DNA from: Aselliscus stoliczkanus
Taxonomy: Eukaryota > Chordata > Mammalia > Chiroptera > Hipposideridae
Length of the DNA: 64,000 nucleotides
Direction of reading: 5' to 3'
NCBI GenBank assembly: GCA_033961575.1
Contig: CM066733.1
Span: 139,736,421 to 139,800,420, forward strand
Each line of letters begins with the position of its first letter. Position 1 is the stretch's first letter. The notes beneath the pieces were generated by a model, which saw only the letters and a list, made by a program, of their open reading frames with translations, had not been told where the DNA came from and made no database searches. Positions 24,873 through 35,935 of the stretch are shown here, one piece after another. Both the position numbers and the translations under genes were made by a program.

Positions 24873-24960
24873 TTAAGTTTCCATTTCTTTATCTGCAAAA
24901 TATATATTATACCTATTCATAAGGTTTGAGAATGAAGTAAGATTTTTACAAGGCTTTTGC
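24873..24960 (+). mobile_element. MIR SINE, 3' part
   Basis: TTAAGTTTCCATTTCTTTATC, GCAAAATATATATTATACC and AAGGTTTGAGAATGAAGTAAG continue the MIR interrupted at 24502. Confidence 0.7.
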
Positions 24961-25039
24961 TTAGTCTCGTAATAAAACCATAGTAAAGCACTAAAAAAAA
25001 AAAATTGTTTTGACCATATATCAGGCACTGTTGAATAAA

Positions 25040-25262
25040 ATCTAAAGAATAATTAGCATTTATTGAATACCATGTGTTTCAGAACTATACTAAATGCATT
25101 TATACATTGTAGTTATTGAATCCTTCATAACACCCTCATGAGGTACGTCTTACTATTGCTATTTTATAGGTGAGGAAGCCGAGAGGTTAAATATTTTCCT
25201 GAAGTCAGAACTGGTAAGTGGCAGAGCTGGGAATGGAACCACAGCGTATGCTCTGAGGTAGT
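25040..25262 (-). mobile_element. MIR SINE
   Basis: GCATTTATTGAATACCATGTG, TAACACCCTCATGAGGTACG, GTGAGGAAGCCGAGAGGTTA, GTGGCAGAGCTGGGAATGG in minus MIR order; nearly full length. Confidence 0.88.
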
Positions 25263-25440
25263 GCTGCTTCTGGTTAGACAGGAGTGTGTGTTATTTAAAA
25301 TTTTTCATGAAATAAATCTAAATGAGTATTTTTACTTAAGAGTTCTGAGGTTACAAGAACATTTACTATGAGCTTCAGAAGGAGAGAATTCAGTCCTTTT
25401 CTTTTTATGATGACCTTATGTTCTGACTAAAAATCAGGAT

Positions 25441-25620
25441 ACGTGGGGAGGGGGTATCAGGAAGATAATAGGTCAAAGGGTGCACAGTTTTAAGAACACG
25501 AAATGAGTAAATCCTTGAGATCTACTGCATAGCATAGTGCCTATAGTTAACAATTCTGCATTGTATACTTAAAACTTTATCAATAGGATAGATCTTATAA
25601 TAAATGTTCTTATTTAAAAA
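25441..25620 (+). mobile_element. Old L1 3'UTR fragment
   Basis: Sense L1 3'UTR phrases: ATAATAGGTCAAAGGGTGCAC, GAGATCTACTGCATAGCATAG, GTGCCTATAGTTAACAATTC, CATTGTATACTTAAAACTTT. Confidence 0.75.
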
Positions 25621-26899
25621 AGAGGAAGATAGAGGGAAAAAAGAGACCTTGATTCCTAGATTCCTTTCTGGCCATTGTATCCCACTGAAAGATCATGTAT
25701 CTTGATTTTTTTTTTTTTGATTTATGATTGACATACAAAAAAGCTGTATATATTCCCTCTCTTCCTCCCATCCTCCACTTATGACATCTATTACCCATGG
25801 CCAACTTGGAAGGGAGAAATATAGCTCTGAAATTATTAGCCTGAGGGCAACATTCTTGTCTAGCTCTAGAATTCTTTAGTGCATGAGCTGTCACCCAGCC
25901 CCTCATTTTCTGTCGTTGAATCACCAAAGCAGTGTAGAAACATTTTTAATCTCTCCTCTGAAAGAATTCTGTGACCTTTTCCACCTCCAGACCAGCCTGT
26001 AGGCTGAATATCTTTGTTAAAGATAGAAAAGCTTCATTTTCAGGGAAACTGATAAACAAACTGGGATTGCCTTTCCTTTTTTAGGACCAATTTCTAGATT
26101 AAAACATTTTTAATATTTAAAAAAGTATGTTGGTTATGAAATTCTTGGAGGAAAAAAAAATTAAAATAGTATTGAAATTTTCCGAAGAAACTACAGTGTA
26201 ATCACAAAACCACACAACTGGTATTAGAAACAAAAGTACTGACAGAAAAAGCCTCTTTTCCAACATAACCGGAAAAAGGAATCTAACCACTGAATCACTG
26301 TATTTGGCAGAATCCAAACACTCAGCTACTCACCGTAGCCACTGGAAAAGCTTGAGATAGGGTTCAGGGAGGTGCCACAGAGAAACCACAGGATTCATCC
26401 AGCCAACGCGAGGCAGTTTATCACAAAGACAGCAAAATGAACACTAAAACTTCCAGAATTTAAAGAAGTTTACTCCAGAAAGTTGCTGATGCAGCGACCC
26501 CCTCAAGTTAATACCGAACAAACCACCCCATTAGCACAAAGAAGATAAGCCAAACATATAGGGTTCTGGTGCAGCTGGATTGAGCCCCTTGATGGAAGAG
26601 CTCGTGGAGGTTTGACTAGAAATGGCCTCGTAACAAATAACATTTTGTGATAATTAAACAGGGATTGCTATTCACAGTGATTATGGCACAACATCAAGGA
26701 ATCAGCGAAAATTTACTCATGTATCTTTAAACCTCTTTCCTGACCTATCTTATCGTTCCAACCTATACTTAAAATTTGGCCCAGCTTTCCTCATCCACTT
26801 CGTTTCAATTTTATTTAATTGTTATATAAATAACCTTAAATCCCATAGAGAAATCAGCAGGTCACTAAGTAATTACTTATTAAGGCAGTGACAGCAATA

Positions 26900-26902
<3 letters not shown>
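25621..26902. other. Unassigned intergenic sequence
   Basis: No gene or repeat recognised. The 26330-26700 part is low in repeats and compositionally balanced. Confidence 0.4.
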
Positions 26903-26956
<54 letters not shown>

Positions 26957-27003
26957 CCTCCCTCCCTCCCTCCATCCCTCCCCCCCCCTCTCTCTCTCTC
27001 TGT
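26903..27003. repeat. (CT)n / (CCCT)n pyrimidine tract
   Basis: About 100 bp of pure pyrimidine: (CT)n, then (CCCT)n, then a C run, then (CT)n again. The mirror-symmetric composition could form triplex DNA. Confidence 0.93.
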
Positions 27004-28214
27004 CTTTCTCTTAAACAAAAATGGGTTGTCAGTCTGGTGATCTCAAGCCTAAAGTATTTGGCTTTACCCTTTGTTCTGGACTCCTGGTAAATCAGGGTAG
27101 GGGAGTGATCTACAATTCCGATGATAATCCCCCCTCTCTCTTCTGTCCAAGCTTTGCATGTATAAATTGAACCTTTCGAATTTTACAACGTGCTCACACT
27201 GTTAAAGACTGTTAATATTATTGCCTTTTTGGTTGACAGATTTATATTGTAACTTACTTGAGCCAAAAGATGAACTAGAGATTTTTGCAAATTCAAACAA
27301 AACCTACTATTACTTTGGAAAACAAAAAACACCAAAAAACAAACAAACCCAAAGACTCAACATCCATAATTAATTTCAAGGGACATCCATCAGAACAGCA
27401 TTCTTCCCCCCAATGGGAAAATTTAAAAATATATATGTACATTAAAGGATTTTGCAACCGCAAAACAGACAAAAGTCCCACCACTTAAAATGTGAAGTTA
27501 ATGTCTCTTCAAAAGTATTGCTAAGTTCATTAATAAGACCTCTTTCCCCAAGCACTTCCTGATGATGTTCGTAGTTGAGGGAAGAAAAGGCTCTTTTCCC
27601 CACCCCTCCCCCACCCCGCAGGAGGAGCTAGAGGTCTGGCAAGGGGCGACCACAGGGAGAGGTTTATTCCCTCCCAGTTGGGTTGGGTACCGTGAGTGAT
27701 ACCAAGACAGGATGCTGGTTGAGTACAAGCCTGACCAGAATTCCCAAAAAAGAGGTGCAGCCTGGGTGGGGCAGAAGCACAGTCCTTCAAACTCACAGCT
27801 GCTATCATTTTCCCAAACTGTTTTTAGAATCTGCACGGTTGAGAGTGGAATAGGTTACGCTCACTTAGTATAGTTTGGTTTGTGAATCTGGGAAGGGAGC
27901 CAGAGAGCTTTCTCCCATAATTCTGGACATGATGTGTGCTCTCTGGAGAGATGCAAAGTTACAGACTCATAGAAGTGGGCCTTTGGAGATTATCTTGTGA
28001 ACCCATCCATTCGTTTTATAGACCAGTCAATAGAAGCTCCAAATGTTAAGGCATTTGCCCAAGGCTGTTACTTAGTTGGTATCTGATAGACCTAGGACTC
28101 GAACCCAGTGTTTTTCTTCCAACTCATCTATATTTAATAAGCCAAGTAGATGAGAATACACTAAAATTTTCAGATATAACTTGAAGATATGTAAAACATG
28201 GACTTTGATATCTA
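27004..28214. other. Unassigned intergenic sequence
   Basis: No gene recognised. Around 27980-28115 there is a faint MIR-like segment (TTGCCCAAGGCTGTTACTTAG, GACTCGAACCCAGTG), too decayed to delimit. The 112-codon minus open frame at 27498-27836 has no recognisable domain. Confidence 0.4.
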
Positions 28215-28298
28215 TCTATCTACTTTTAATTGCAATAAAATATATGTAACATAAAATTTACATTGTAATGATTTTAAGTGGGCAGTTCAGTGGTAATA
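28215..28298 (-). mobile_element. Old L1 3'UTR fragment (antisense)
   Basis: ACTTTTAATTGCAATAAAAT, GTAACATAAAATTTACATTG and TAAGTGGGCAGTTCAGTGG: the complement of an L1M 3'UTR, running into a tetranucleotide repeat. Confidence 0.65.
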
Positions 28299-28299
28299 C

Positions 28300-28351
<52 letters not shown>

Positions 28352-28352
28352 C
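28299..28352. repeat. (ATCT)n tetranucleotide microsatellite
   Basis: About 13 uninterrupted ATCT units. Confidence 0.95.
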
Positions 28353-28779
28353 TACATGGAAATTGAAAAGGTCAGCCCAAATATTTTCCCCTTATCTATC
28401 AATTAATGAATGGACACATACTATGTGACCAACGGCTCCCTTGAACTTATAATTTGTTCAGGCAACAAAATTAGTAAATTGGAAGCTATAATTAACCATA
28501 AAAGACAGTATATGATACAGTTTAAATGAATGGTAGTGGCAATAAGTGTTAAGAAACCAAAGGACACAATTATTATTATGGTATGAGTATTCAAGAAAAG
28601 AGAACATGGACTTGAGCCACAATAAAAGGGGAGGAGAAGTCACAGAGGATACTCGAAAGTATAGAGTGACGAAAACCATGAGAGTGGGCTTTTCTTTTTC
28701 TTTTCTTTCTTTCTTTTTTTTTTTTTTTTTTACAAAAAAGACTTTTTAAACAAAAAGTGGATAGAAAAGTCTAGGTGTA

Positions 28780-29260
28780 GCAAAAGTACATTATGCTACC
28801 TGACTCGTATGGCTGGTTTTATCCTGTAGGCAATTGGGAGCTGTTGAAGACTCTTGAGTAATATGATTACCATGTTAACAAGTTGGTGTGATGGCAAAAT
28901 GTAGAATGGATTGAAGGAGGAAGAGTTGGATGAGTGAGGCAGTTAAGGAGGCCATTACAAAAGTTCAAATACAGAGAAGGGGTGATAGGGCTGGGAATGG
29001 GTAACACAGATATGTGAAATATTGCAAAGGAAGAATCAATAGAGCTTATTAACCAATTAGATATTGAGAGCAGGGAGAAGAGGCAGGAATCCTAGGTTCA
29101 AGCTAGAGTGACCTGAATTGTGGTACCAATTGAATAGATTGGGTAAGTCAAGAGAGGGAGATAATATTAAAGGGAAGTTCAGTTGTAGATATGCTGACAT
29201 GGAAATGATAGAAAGACATGTAATTAGAAAAGAGAAAGTACTTGGAGAAATGTCAAAACT
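28780..29260. repeat. Ancient interspersed repeat, family not assigned (copy 1)
   Basis: The order GGCAATTGGGAGCTGTTGAAG, AAGGAGGCCATTACAAAAGTTC resembles a purine-rich mammalian repeat also seen at 55730, 58670 and 60340 in this window. Identification is by phrase order only. Confidence 0.45.
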
Positions 29261-30280
29261 ATGAGGTATCATTACTCAAAATGTTTATAAACAATAAAAC
29301 TTTATTTGCTCTGATCTCAGCACTGTTAGTACAAAGCTACTTTACACAATATTTTCTCCTGATTTTCTAAATTTATTTCATAGCAATTATATCATGTTGA
29401 AATGCTTGAGCTCAGAAGCTTTATGTAAACCAACATTAAACTTGGATGTATTTTTCAATTTTCCATAGGCTTATTTCCAACTGAATAGCATATTAAAAGG
29501 CTTTTAGCTCTCCAATTCTCTCTGCATTATTGTAAAGTGAACCTGATATTTGCCTTTGAGTTACAATCTTTATACTTCCGTATGAAGAGTATGTCATTCA
29601 TTGTGATGAGCTTAATCATTCCCATTTCAATTGGTTGAGGCAATCAACACTTTGTTTTCAAAGATGCAGGTGAAAACTAAAATTATATCATAAATGGTTT
29701 TAAATATTGATAGTATAGTATAGGTGCCCACAAAAGCAAAAGTGCTTAAGACCCATGAAAGTCATAATGCGGCCTCCCTCCTGTGCTAAGATCTGGTCTC
29801 CAGTTCTAATCATAAACCATTGTTTTTGTACTATTCTGCATGAACTGAGGAATTCTGTGGGCCTGCTATTTTATACTTATTAGTTAAATGCGCACATGTA
29901 GAACTAGAATCAGCTAGTTCTACAAAGTTTGCAAAGACAAATACCAGTCCCCAAAACCTTTTCTCCAAAACCCATTTCCCAGAAGCACCTCCTTTGAACT
30001 TTTAAATCAACTTCTGTTATTTCCTCTATATCTTTAAAAAAAAACAAGCTTGCAATGTTATTTCTCGTTTGTTTTTTTCAGGCTTAGGTATCATCTATTG
30101 ACTTTCCAACATGAAGAAGAGGATTGGATATCTTGTCTCCTCCACTACTACCAGACCCTGTCATAAACACTTTTCAGCTGGTCATGCTCCTGACTGAAGG
30201 TTATTATAATTATTATTGACTCAGTGTTCAGGGTTTACACTATCATGACTCTGTAAGCTATTTACTGTGGAGTCATATAA
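29261..30280. other. Unassigned intergenic sequence
   Basis: AT-rich, no feature recognised. Confidence 0.4.
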
Positions 30281-30295
30281 TAAACTATGATTATT

Positions 30296-30744
30296 ATTAT
30301 TATTTTTTTTAAAGATTTTATTGGGGAATTGGGGGAGGGGAACAGCATTGGGGAATGGGGGAAGGGGAACAGACAAGTTGCTCTCCTTTTGTTCTTCAGT
30401 CTAGTTGCAGAGGATGTTGCTTCACTGGCCCATGTTGGTATCGTCATTGCGCTCTTCCCAGATGAGTTAGATTGGTCCACGGCTTCTGGATGTCGCTCAC
30501 CGCGGCTATTGGCAGCTCACGCTGGTCAGCCGCTCACGCTGGCTGCTGGCTACTCACTGTAGCCTATGGCAGCCCACTGAAGCAGGGGCTGCAGCCCACA
30601 CCATCACCGAGGCTCACAGCCCAGCTCCAGGTGGAGCTGTTGTTAGCTGTAGAGGGCAGTGTCACTGGCCCTCATGTGGGATCCGAACCGGGGCCGCTGG
30701 CATCCCAAAACCAGCTCTTAACCAATGCGCCACTTGGCCGGCCC
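30296..30744 (-). mobile_element. Long composite SINE, left arm of a large inverted pair
   Basis: A complete minus-strand copy from the GGCCGGCCAAGTGGCGCATT head (right) to the AATAAAATCTTTAAAA end (left). Perfect 15-bp duplication TAAACTATGATTATT at 30281-30295 and 30745-30759, so young. Compared with the + copy next door it has small deletions in the body. Confidence 0.95.
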
Positions 30745-30808
30745 TAAACTATGATTATTTTTCCTTTACTGCACAACTTGTAGTTTTCCTTCAGTTAAGA
30801 ATTGTCTT

Positions 30809-31242
30809 TGGGGCCGGCCGAGTGGCGCATTGGTTAAGCGCTGGTTTTGGGATGCCAGCGGCCCCGGTTCGGATCCCACATGAGGGCCAGTGACACTGCC
30901 CTCTACAGCTAACAACAGCTCCACCTGGAGCTGGGCTGTGCGAGCCCCGGTGATGGTGTGGGCTGCCGTAGGCTGCAGTGAGTGGCCCGCAGCCAGCGTG
31001 AGCGGCTGGCAGCCAAGCGTGAGCTGCCAATAGCCGCGATGAGCGACATCCAGAGGCCAGCGACCGATCTGCCTCATCCGGGAAGAGCGCAATGACGATA
31101 CCAACAGTGAAGCAACATCCTCCCCAACTAAACTGAAGAACAAGAAGACAGCAACTTGTCTGTTCCCCTTCCCCGATTCCCCAACGCTGTTCCCCTCCCC
31201 CAATTCCCCAATAAAATCTTTAAAAAAAAAAAAAAAAAAAAA
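30809..31242 (+). mobile_element. Long composite SINE, right arm; apparently complete and intact
   Basis: A box TGGCGCATTGG at 30823-30833 and B box GGTTCGGATCC at 30866-30876 indicate RNA polymerase III promoter potential. The 3' end carries AATAAA at 31210-31215, a TCTTT terminator at 31217-31221 and a pure poly(A) of about 22. This AATAAA plus TCTTT plus A-tail combination is the T+ SINE class. Perfect 12-bp duplication AAGAATTGTCTT at 30797-30808 and 31243-31254. The best-preserved copy in the window. Confidence 0.95.
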
Positions 31243-31254
31243 AAGAATTGTCTT

Positions 31255-31567
31255 ATTTTTTGCCTAGGTTTCTATGCATTTACCATTTCTATGTACACAT
31301 ATCCACCAGATGTTTAGATATCTTCTTGATGCATTTATTTGTATTGGGTATTAGATCAATTTTATCTTCTTAAGTCTCTTCTGGAGCATTTAGGCTTGCA
31401 TGAGTCCAGATGGGTTGCCCCTTTGCTTGCTGCGTCATCTTGGGTGTGAGAATTCCTTTTGCATTTGTTATGTGTTGGCTCCGTTTTATCCCATAATCAT
31501 GCCTTCCTTTCTCTTGACTTAATTCATTGTTTTGGTTGTACATATCCTTCAGTAGCTCTCTGAGAAT

Positions 31568-31606
<39 letters not shown>

Positions 31607-34324
31607 GAAGGCTCAAGTTTTTCACTGAAAGATCTTTACCCTCACACTTAGGTGGAAAGTTGGCTAAATAATTAATATTGGTTAGAAGTCATTTCCCTTC
31701 AGAAATTTGGATGCATTGCTCCATTTTCTTTTAATATCCTGTGTTGCTGTTGAAAAGTTCAGGGCTGTTTTGTTCCCTGTTACTTTGCATGTGATTTGTT
31801 TTTTTCCCCATCTTTCTGGAAGCTTATAGAATCTTCTTGATCCCTGTGTTCTGAAATATCTCTATGATGTGTCTTGGTGTAGGTCTATTTTCATTGCCAG
31901 ATACTCAGTGAGCCCTTGCACACTGGAACTATATATCATGACATTTTCAGAAATCAGAAATTATTTCATTGATGAAATAATGGCTTTCTCGAGTTCTCTC
32001 TTTGAGGAATTTTTCCTAGACTAGTCTTTTAACTTGTTTATGCTTTTCCTTCTATTTTTTCTGTTTTTTCTTTTTGTCTTCTTTCTGTGAGATTTCTTCT
32101 AGTTTATCTTCTAACACATTTTTTAAGCTTCTATTTCTATAGCCATGTTTTATTTTTTTTCTCTCTAACTTTATTTTTTTGGAGTCACTGTTTTTGTTTC
32201 AGTAATTCAAAATCTTCTACTATCTTATGTAGATATTAATAGTAATTGGAAAAAAAATTTCCTGCCAGCCTAATCATTATTTCCCTCACGTTCCCTTGTT
32301 CTGTTTTTACATTTTATTCCAACATTTATGTGAGGGATTATCCTCAGATGTCTGATAATTCTTAATTGTCTGTTCATGATTAAGGGTGTTAGAATGAAAA
32401 GCTGAGTGGGAAATCTCAGTGCCGGGGTGAATTTCATTGCTCTATGATGCAGATGATATGGCTCAGCTGTTTCTCTTGGAACCTCTATCATGTATCTTTA
32501 AGTGTTTCATCTTGGGCTGTTGAGATTCCCCGTGGAATGCCCCCGTGTAGAGGACAAAGACATGGCAGCCTGTATTCTGGGAGTCAGTCAAGAGAGGAGG
32601 CTGGGGTTATCAGCACTTAATATTCATACTCAGTCCCCCCTGTTGTGGGTATAGTTCCCCTACCCCTGACTTGATCCCTAGGTCCAGAGATTCTCTGGTT
32701 TCCCAGGCCCAGAGAATACATTTCTGATCTTCTGCTGGGGTAGGGAGAGGAGATTGCCCAGCTATGTAGGGATAATGAAGGAATTGAGGAATCTAATTAC
32801 TTCTTCCAACGAAACCTGTATCATCATCTCCCTCTCATCTTCTTCTCTTCAGGGTACCTGGTGTTTTCAATTGCTGGGCTTTGGGCCAGCACTTCAGTGG
32901 AAATTAGATTTATTCTCAGCTACTCCACGGCTGACTTAGGGTTAGGTTTTTTCAGGCCTGCAAAGTCAATTTCTACTTGACCATCTACTTGCCTGCTTCA
33001 AACGTGTTATCATTGTCATCTTCATGTGGTCTTACACCTTAAAATAAGTCTTTCCGGTATAGTTTCAGTGGTGTTTGGGAGGAAGGAAGATTCAATGGTG
33101 TTTTTAATCCCTATGTTTACCTGGAAGTCACTGCAATTGAGTTTTTGTCTATACAGAGTTTGAAGTATTTAGCTTTTTATACACATACATGATTTATGGG
33201 ACTTTTAACATTTCTGATAATATTTTATACAAATCTGTGGTCACAATGACCAATCTTAACACAGCTATTGTGTTAACCCCAATATTTTGCTAACTTGAGA
33301 AATGTTCTTACCCTATTTAAAAAAAAATAAAATCTATAGACTCTGGCACTAAGTTACATTATTTTTATAATGTTACTTAAATGTGTACAAACATAATTAT
33401 AATGGACTATTTATGCTTATAGATCTTACGCATTTAAGCAAAAGCAAAAAAAACTAACAATATAACAAAATCACATATTTCATCCAAATTAACAACATAA
33501 ATTTAATGTGACAGATGTTATTTTAATGGAGCTAAATTGCTACTCTAAATATAAATATGCTGTGTCAAGGGTTCTTTTAAGTCCATCATTCATATGCTAC
33601 CCAAATGCACCCATCTCTTTGAATTTGAGATACAAGGGAACCTTTTTTCAAATGGCAAGATTTGTTATCATATGGGCATCATTTATCAAGAATACATCTT
33701 CAGTCTATTGAGTGTGAGTTTGTCTTTTTTATGTTAGTCTCTAACAAATAAGATAGCACTTCATCATGCCAAGGGGATTACAAATGCAAATAAGAATTTG
33801 GCCTTTATTTTAATTTAGAAATATTCTCTGAGGAAAGCTCTGGCTGCACATATGAGTTGATTGATAACCCCCTTAGGTCCTTAGGCCACTGGGATGCCCC
33901 CTTGGCTGAGGGGACTTCTGTGACACAGCAGGGACAGAATGTGTACCTGTGTAAAACTACAGAAATGAGAAACACCTTTCCCTTGCTTATCTTTGCAAAC
34001 AGCAGATCTCCAAATAAAGGTGCTTATTGGAGTGAGGGTACATTTTACATAGTAACATGATTTCATGCTAATACAGGCAGCCACTGGTTTGAAGTGTGTG
34101 GTGATTGTAACCACACCAAAAAGCAGTTGGTCCTAATTTTGTAAAACAAAATAGTTTATCAGAATAAACACTATTTAAAATTATATGGATAATACCAATA
34201 AAGACCAATAAAATACCAAATATTTTATCCTTTTATTGTGATGGGATCTTTGGGCTCTTCCTCAGGTCCACATGGCTGGAAAAAGATGCGGGGCAGAGGC
34301 CAGACAACAGATGTCTTTTATGAT
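31255..34324. other. Mostly unassigned intergenic sequence; 31640-32950 looks like an old interspersed repeat
   Basis: 31640-32200 contains phrases (GAAAAGTTCAGGGCTGTTTTG, TATGATGTGTCTTGGTG, TTCTGTGAGATTTCTTCTAG) that I recognise as part of a common old mammalian repeat, probably L1-related. I cannot name the family or strand. 32950-34324 shows nothing. Confidence 0.4.
31569..31604. repeat. (TG)n microsatellite
   Basis: About 36 bp of pure TG. Confidence 0.95.
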
Positions 34325-34540
34325 TCCTATTCATCCATTAAGGCTCAACTCAGGTGTCACTTCTTGATACCCCCTTGTCTCTGTCCTCTTCCTATTGGGT
34401 TATGTGTCCCTTTCCTGGCTCATGTTACCTCTTGGCAGTACTGGTGTACCCATGTTAATTTATAATTGTCTATTTATGTGTTAGTCTCTGTCACTAGACA
34501 ATGAGCTTTGGGAAGACAACCACTGTGGCTTATTTTATAT
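34325..34540 (+). mobile_element. L2 LINE 3' end
   Basis: Sense L2 phrases: TTCATCCATTAAGGCTCAACTC, AGGTGTCACTTCTTGATACC, CTAGACAATGAGCTTTGGG, AAGACAACCACTGTGGCTTA. Confidence 0.8.
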
Positions 34541-34767
34541 TATTATATAGGATACATATTATATTATATATTGTTATATGTCTTTATATACTTTTATTAT
34601 TATTGGTTATTTATGTATTACTTATAATACTTTATTATTATTTACTTATTATCATAACGGGAGTTTGATGAATATTTTCAATAAAATAAATGAAAATGAT
34701 CACAAAATGGCAGCAGATCCTCTTGCATTAAGAGAAAGGAGAAGGAACATAAGGAAAGTAAAAAAAG

Positions 34768-34955
34768 TACCAGGCACTGTGATAAATGCTGTATGTTAAG
34801 TAACTCATTTGATTCTCACAACAACACTTCAGAGGGGTATTCTTTCTGTTTTACAGACAGGAAGCTAAAGGTCAAGCAAGTTCCACAAGATCATACAGCT
34901 AATATCTGTCTGTATAATAACTAGCAACTAGGTGACTTAAATCCAGCCTTGTTAT
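34768..34955 (-). mobile_element. MIR SINE
   Basis: ACCAGGCACTGTGATAAATGC, TGATTCTCACAACAACACTTC, CAAGCAAGTTCCACAAGATC, CATACAGCTAATA in minus MIR order. Confidence 0.85.
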
Positions 34956-35763
34956 CTTTCAGCTCCACTATCCCTGTCCTCCCCACTCCTGCCTCCTTCT
35001 CCTCCTGGTTAACAATGAACTGATATAACATAGGGATGCTCTCTTTTACTTAGTGGTTTCAACATTTCCCCCTAATAGATGGTTTTATTTTACCCAAGTA
35101 CACGCTCTAGCCTGTTTCGCATCTTTCATTTATTTCTTTATCCACAAAATTAGAGGGGTATAGGAGAGGCTCTGAAAAATACTTTCCAGTACCAACATTA
35201 TAAAATTATAAAGTAAATGAAACCAAATAAAAGTAGCAAGTGTGATGACCCCAACACAAGGCACCTGCTTGATTCAAGAAAGCTTTCTGGTTCTCAGCGG
35301 GCAGACACCCTCTACTCTCTCTGCTTGTCTTTCTTCTCTTTCGGGGCCTCCTTTATGCTTCTCTTTTATTCTATCAGTTGCTCTTTTCTCCCCAACAGCT
35401 TAGTCCTTTTATTTTGTCCTAGGCTTCTTTGGACCCTGAATTTAAGTCCCCTTAGCCTCAACAGTCCTCTCCTCCCTGCCCTCCTGCCATCAGATCTTCA
35501 GAGCATCTCATCAGGACCAGGCCAGGCTTTGTACTTCAGAGCAGGGTGAATTGCCCAGAATGCTCCTGAGGTGTTAATGACCCTCGCTAACCTCAAAGGT
35601 GATCACAACTGAATGAAACACTTGAATTCAAAGAGATAAGGCTAATGGTGGGTATTTTGAAATTATGATTGATCCCGTATGGATTTTTTTTTTTTTTCTG
35701 TTAAAAGGGACATTTCTAGACCCCTCTCCAATCATCCAAAGTGGCCTGTTTGAGGCCCCTGGG
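34956..35763. other. Unassigned intergenic sequence
   Basis: The pyrimidine-rich 35310-35500 stretch carries a 110-codon open frame (35217-35549) of low complexity with no recognisable domain; nothing else. Confidence 0.4.
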
Positions 35764-35935
35764 AAACAGTGGCTCAAAGTGCAATTCTCCAACCATCCTG
35801 ATCTAACCTCATGGGTTGCTTGTTAAAACTGCAGCTTTCTGGGCTCCACAAGACCTAGTAAATCAGAATTGCTGGCAGCTGGAAGGCAATCTGAATTTAA
35901 AATATACTCCTTGGTGATTCTTAAGCTCAGTACAT
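35764..35935 (+). mobile_element. MER5A-like hAT MITE
   Basis: CAGTGGCTCAAAGTGCAATTC, GGTTGCTTGTTAAAACTGCAG, CTTTCTGGGCTCCACAAGACC, TAGTAAATCAGAATTGCTGG, CTTGGTGATTCTTAAGCTCAG follow MER5A from end to near end. Confidence 0.75.

Noticed and set aside
28299..28352. CRISPR-like or other regular arrays
   Set aside because: The regular repeats are simple microsatellites without spacers, and the genome is mammalian.
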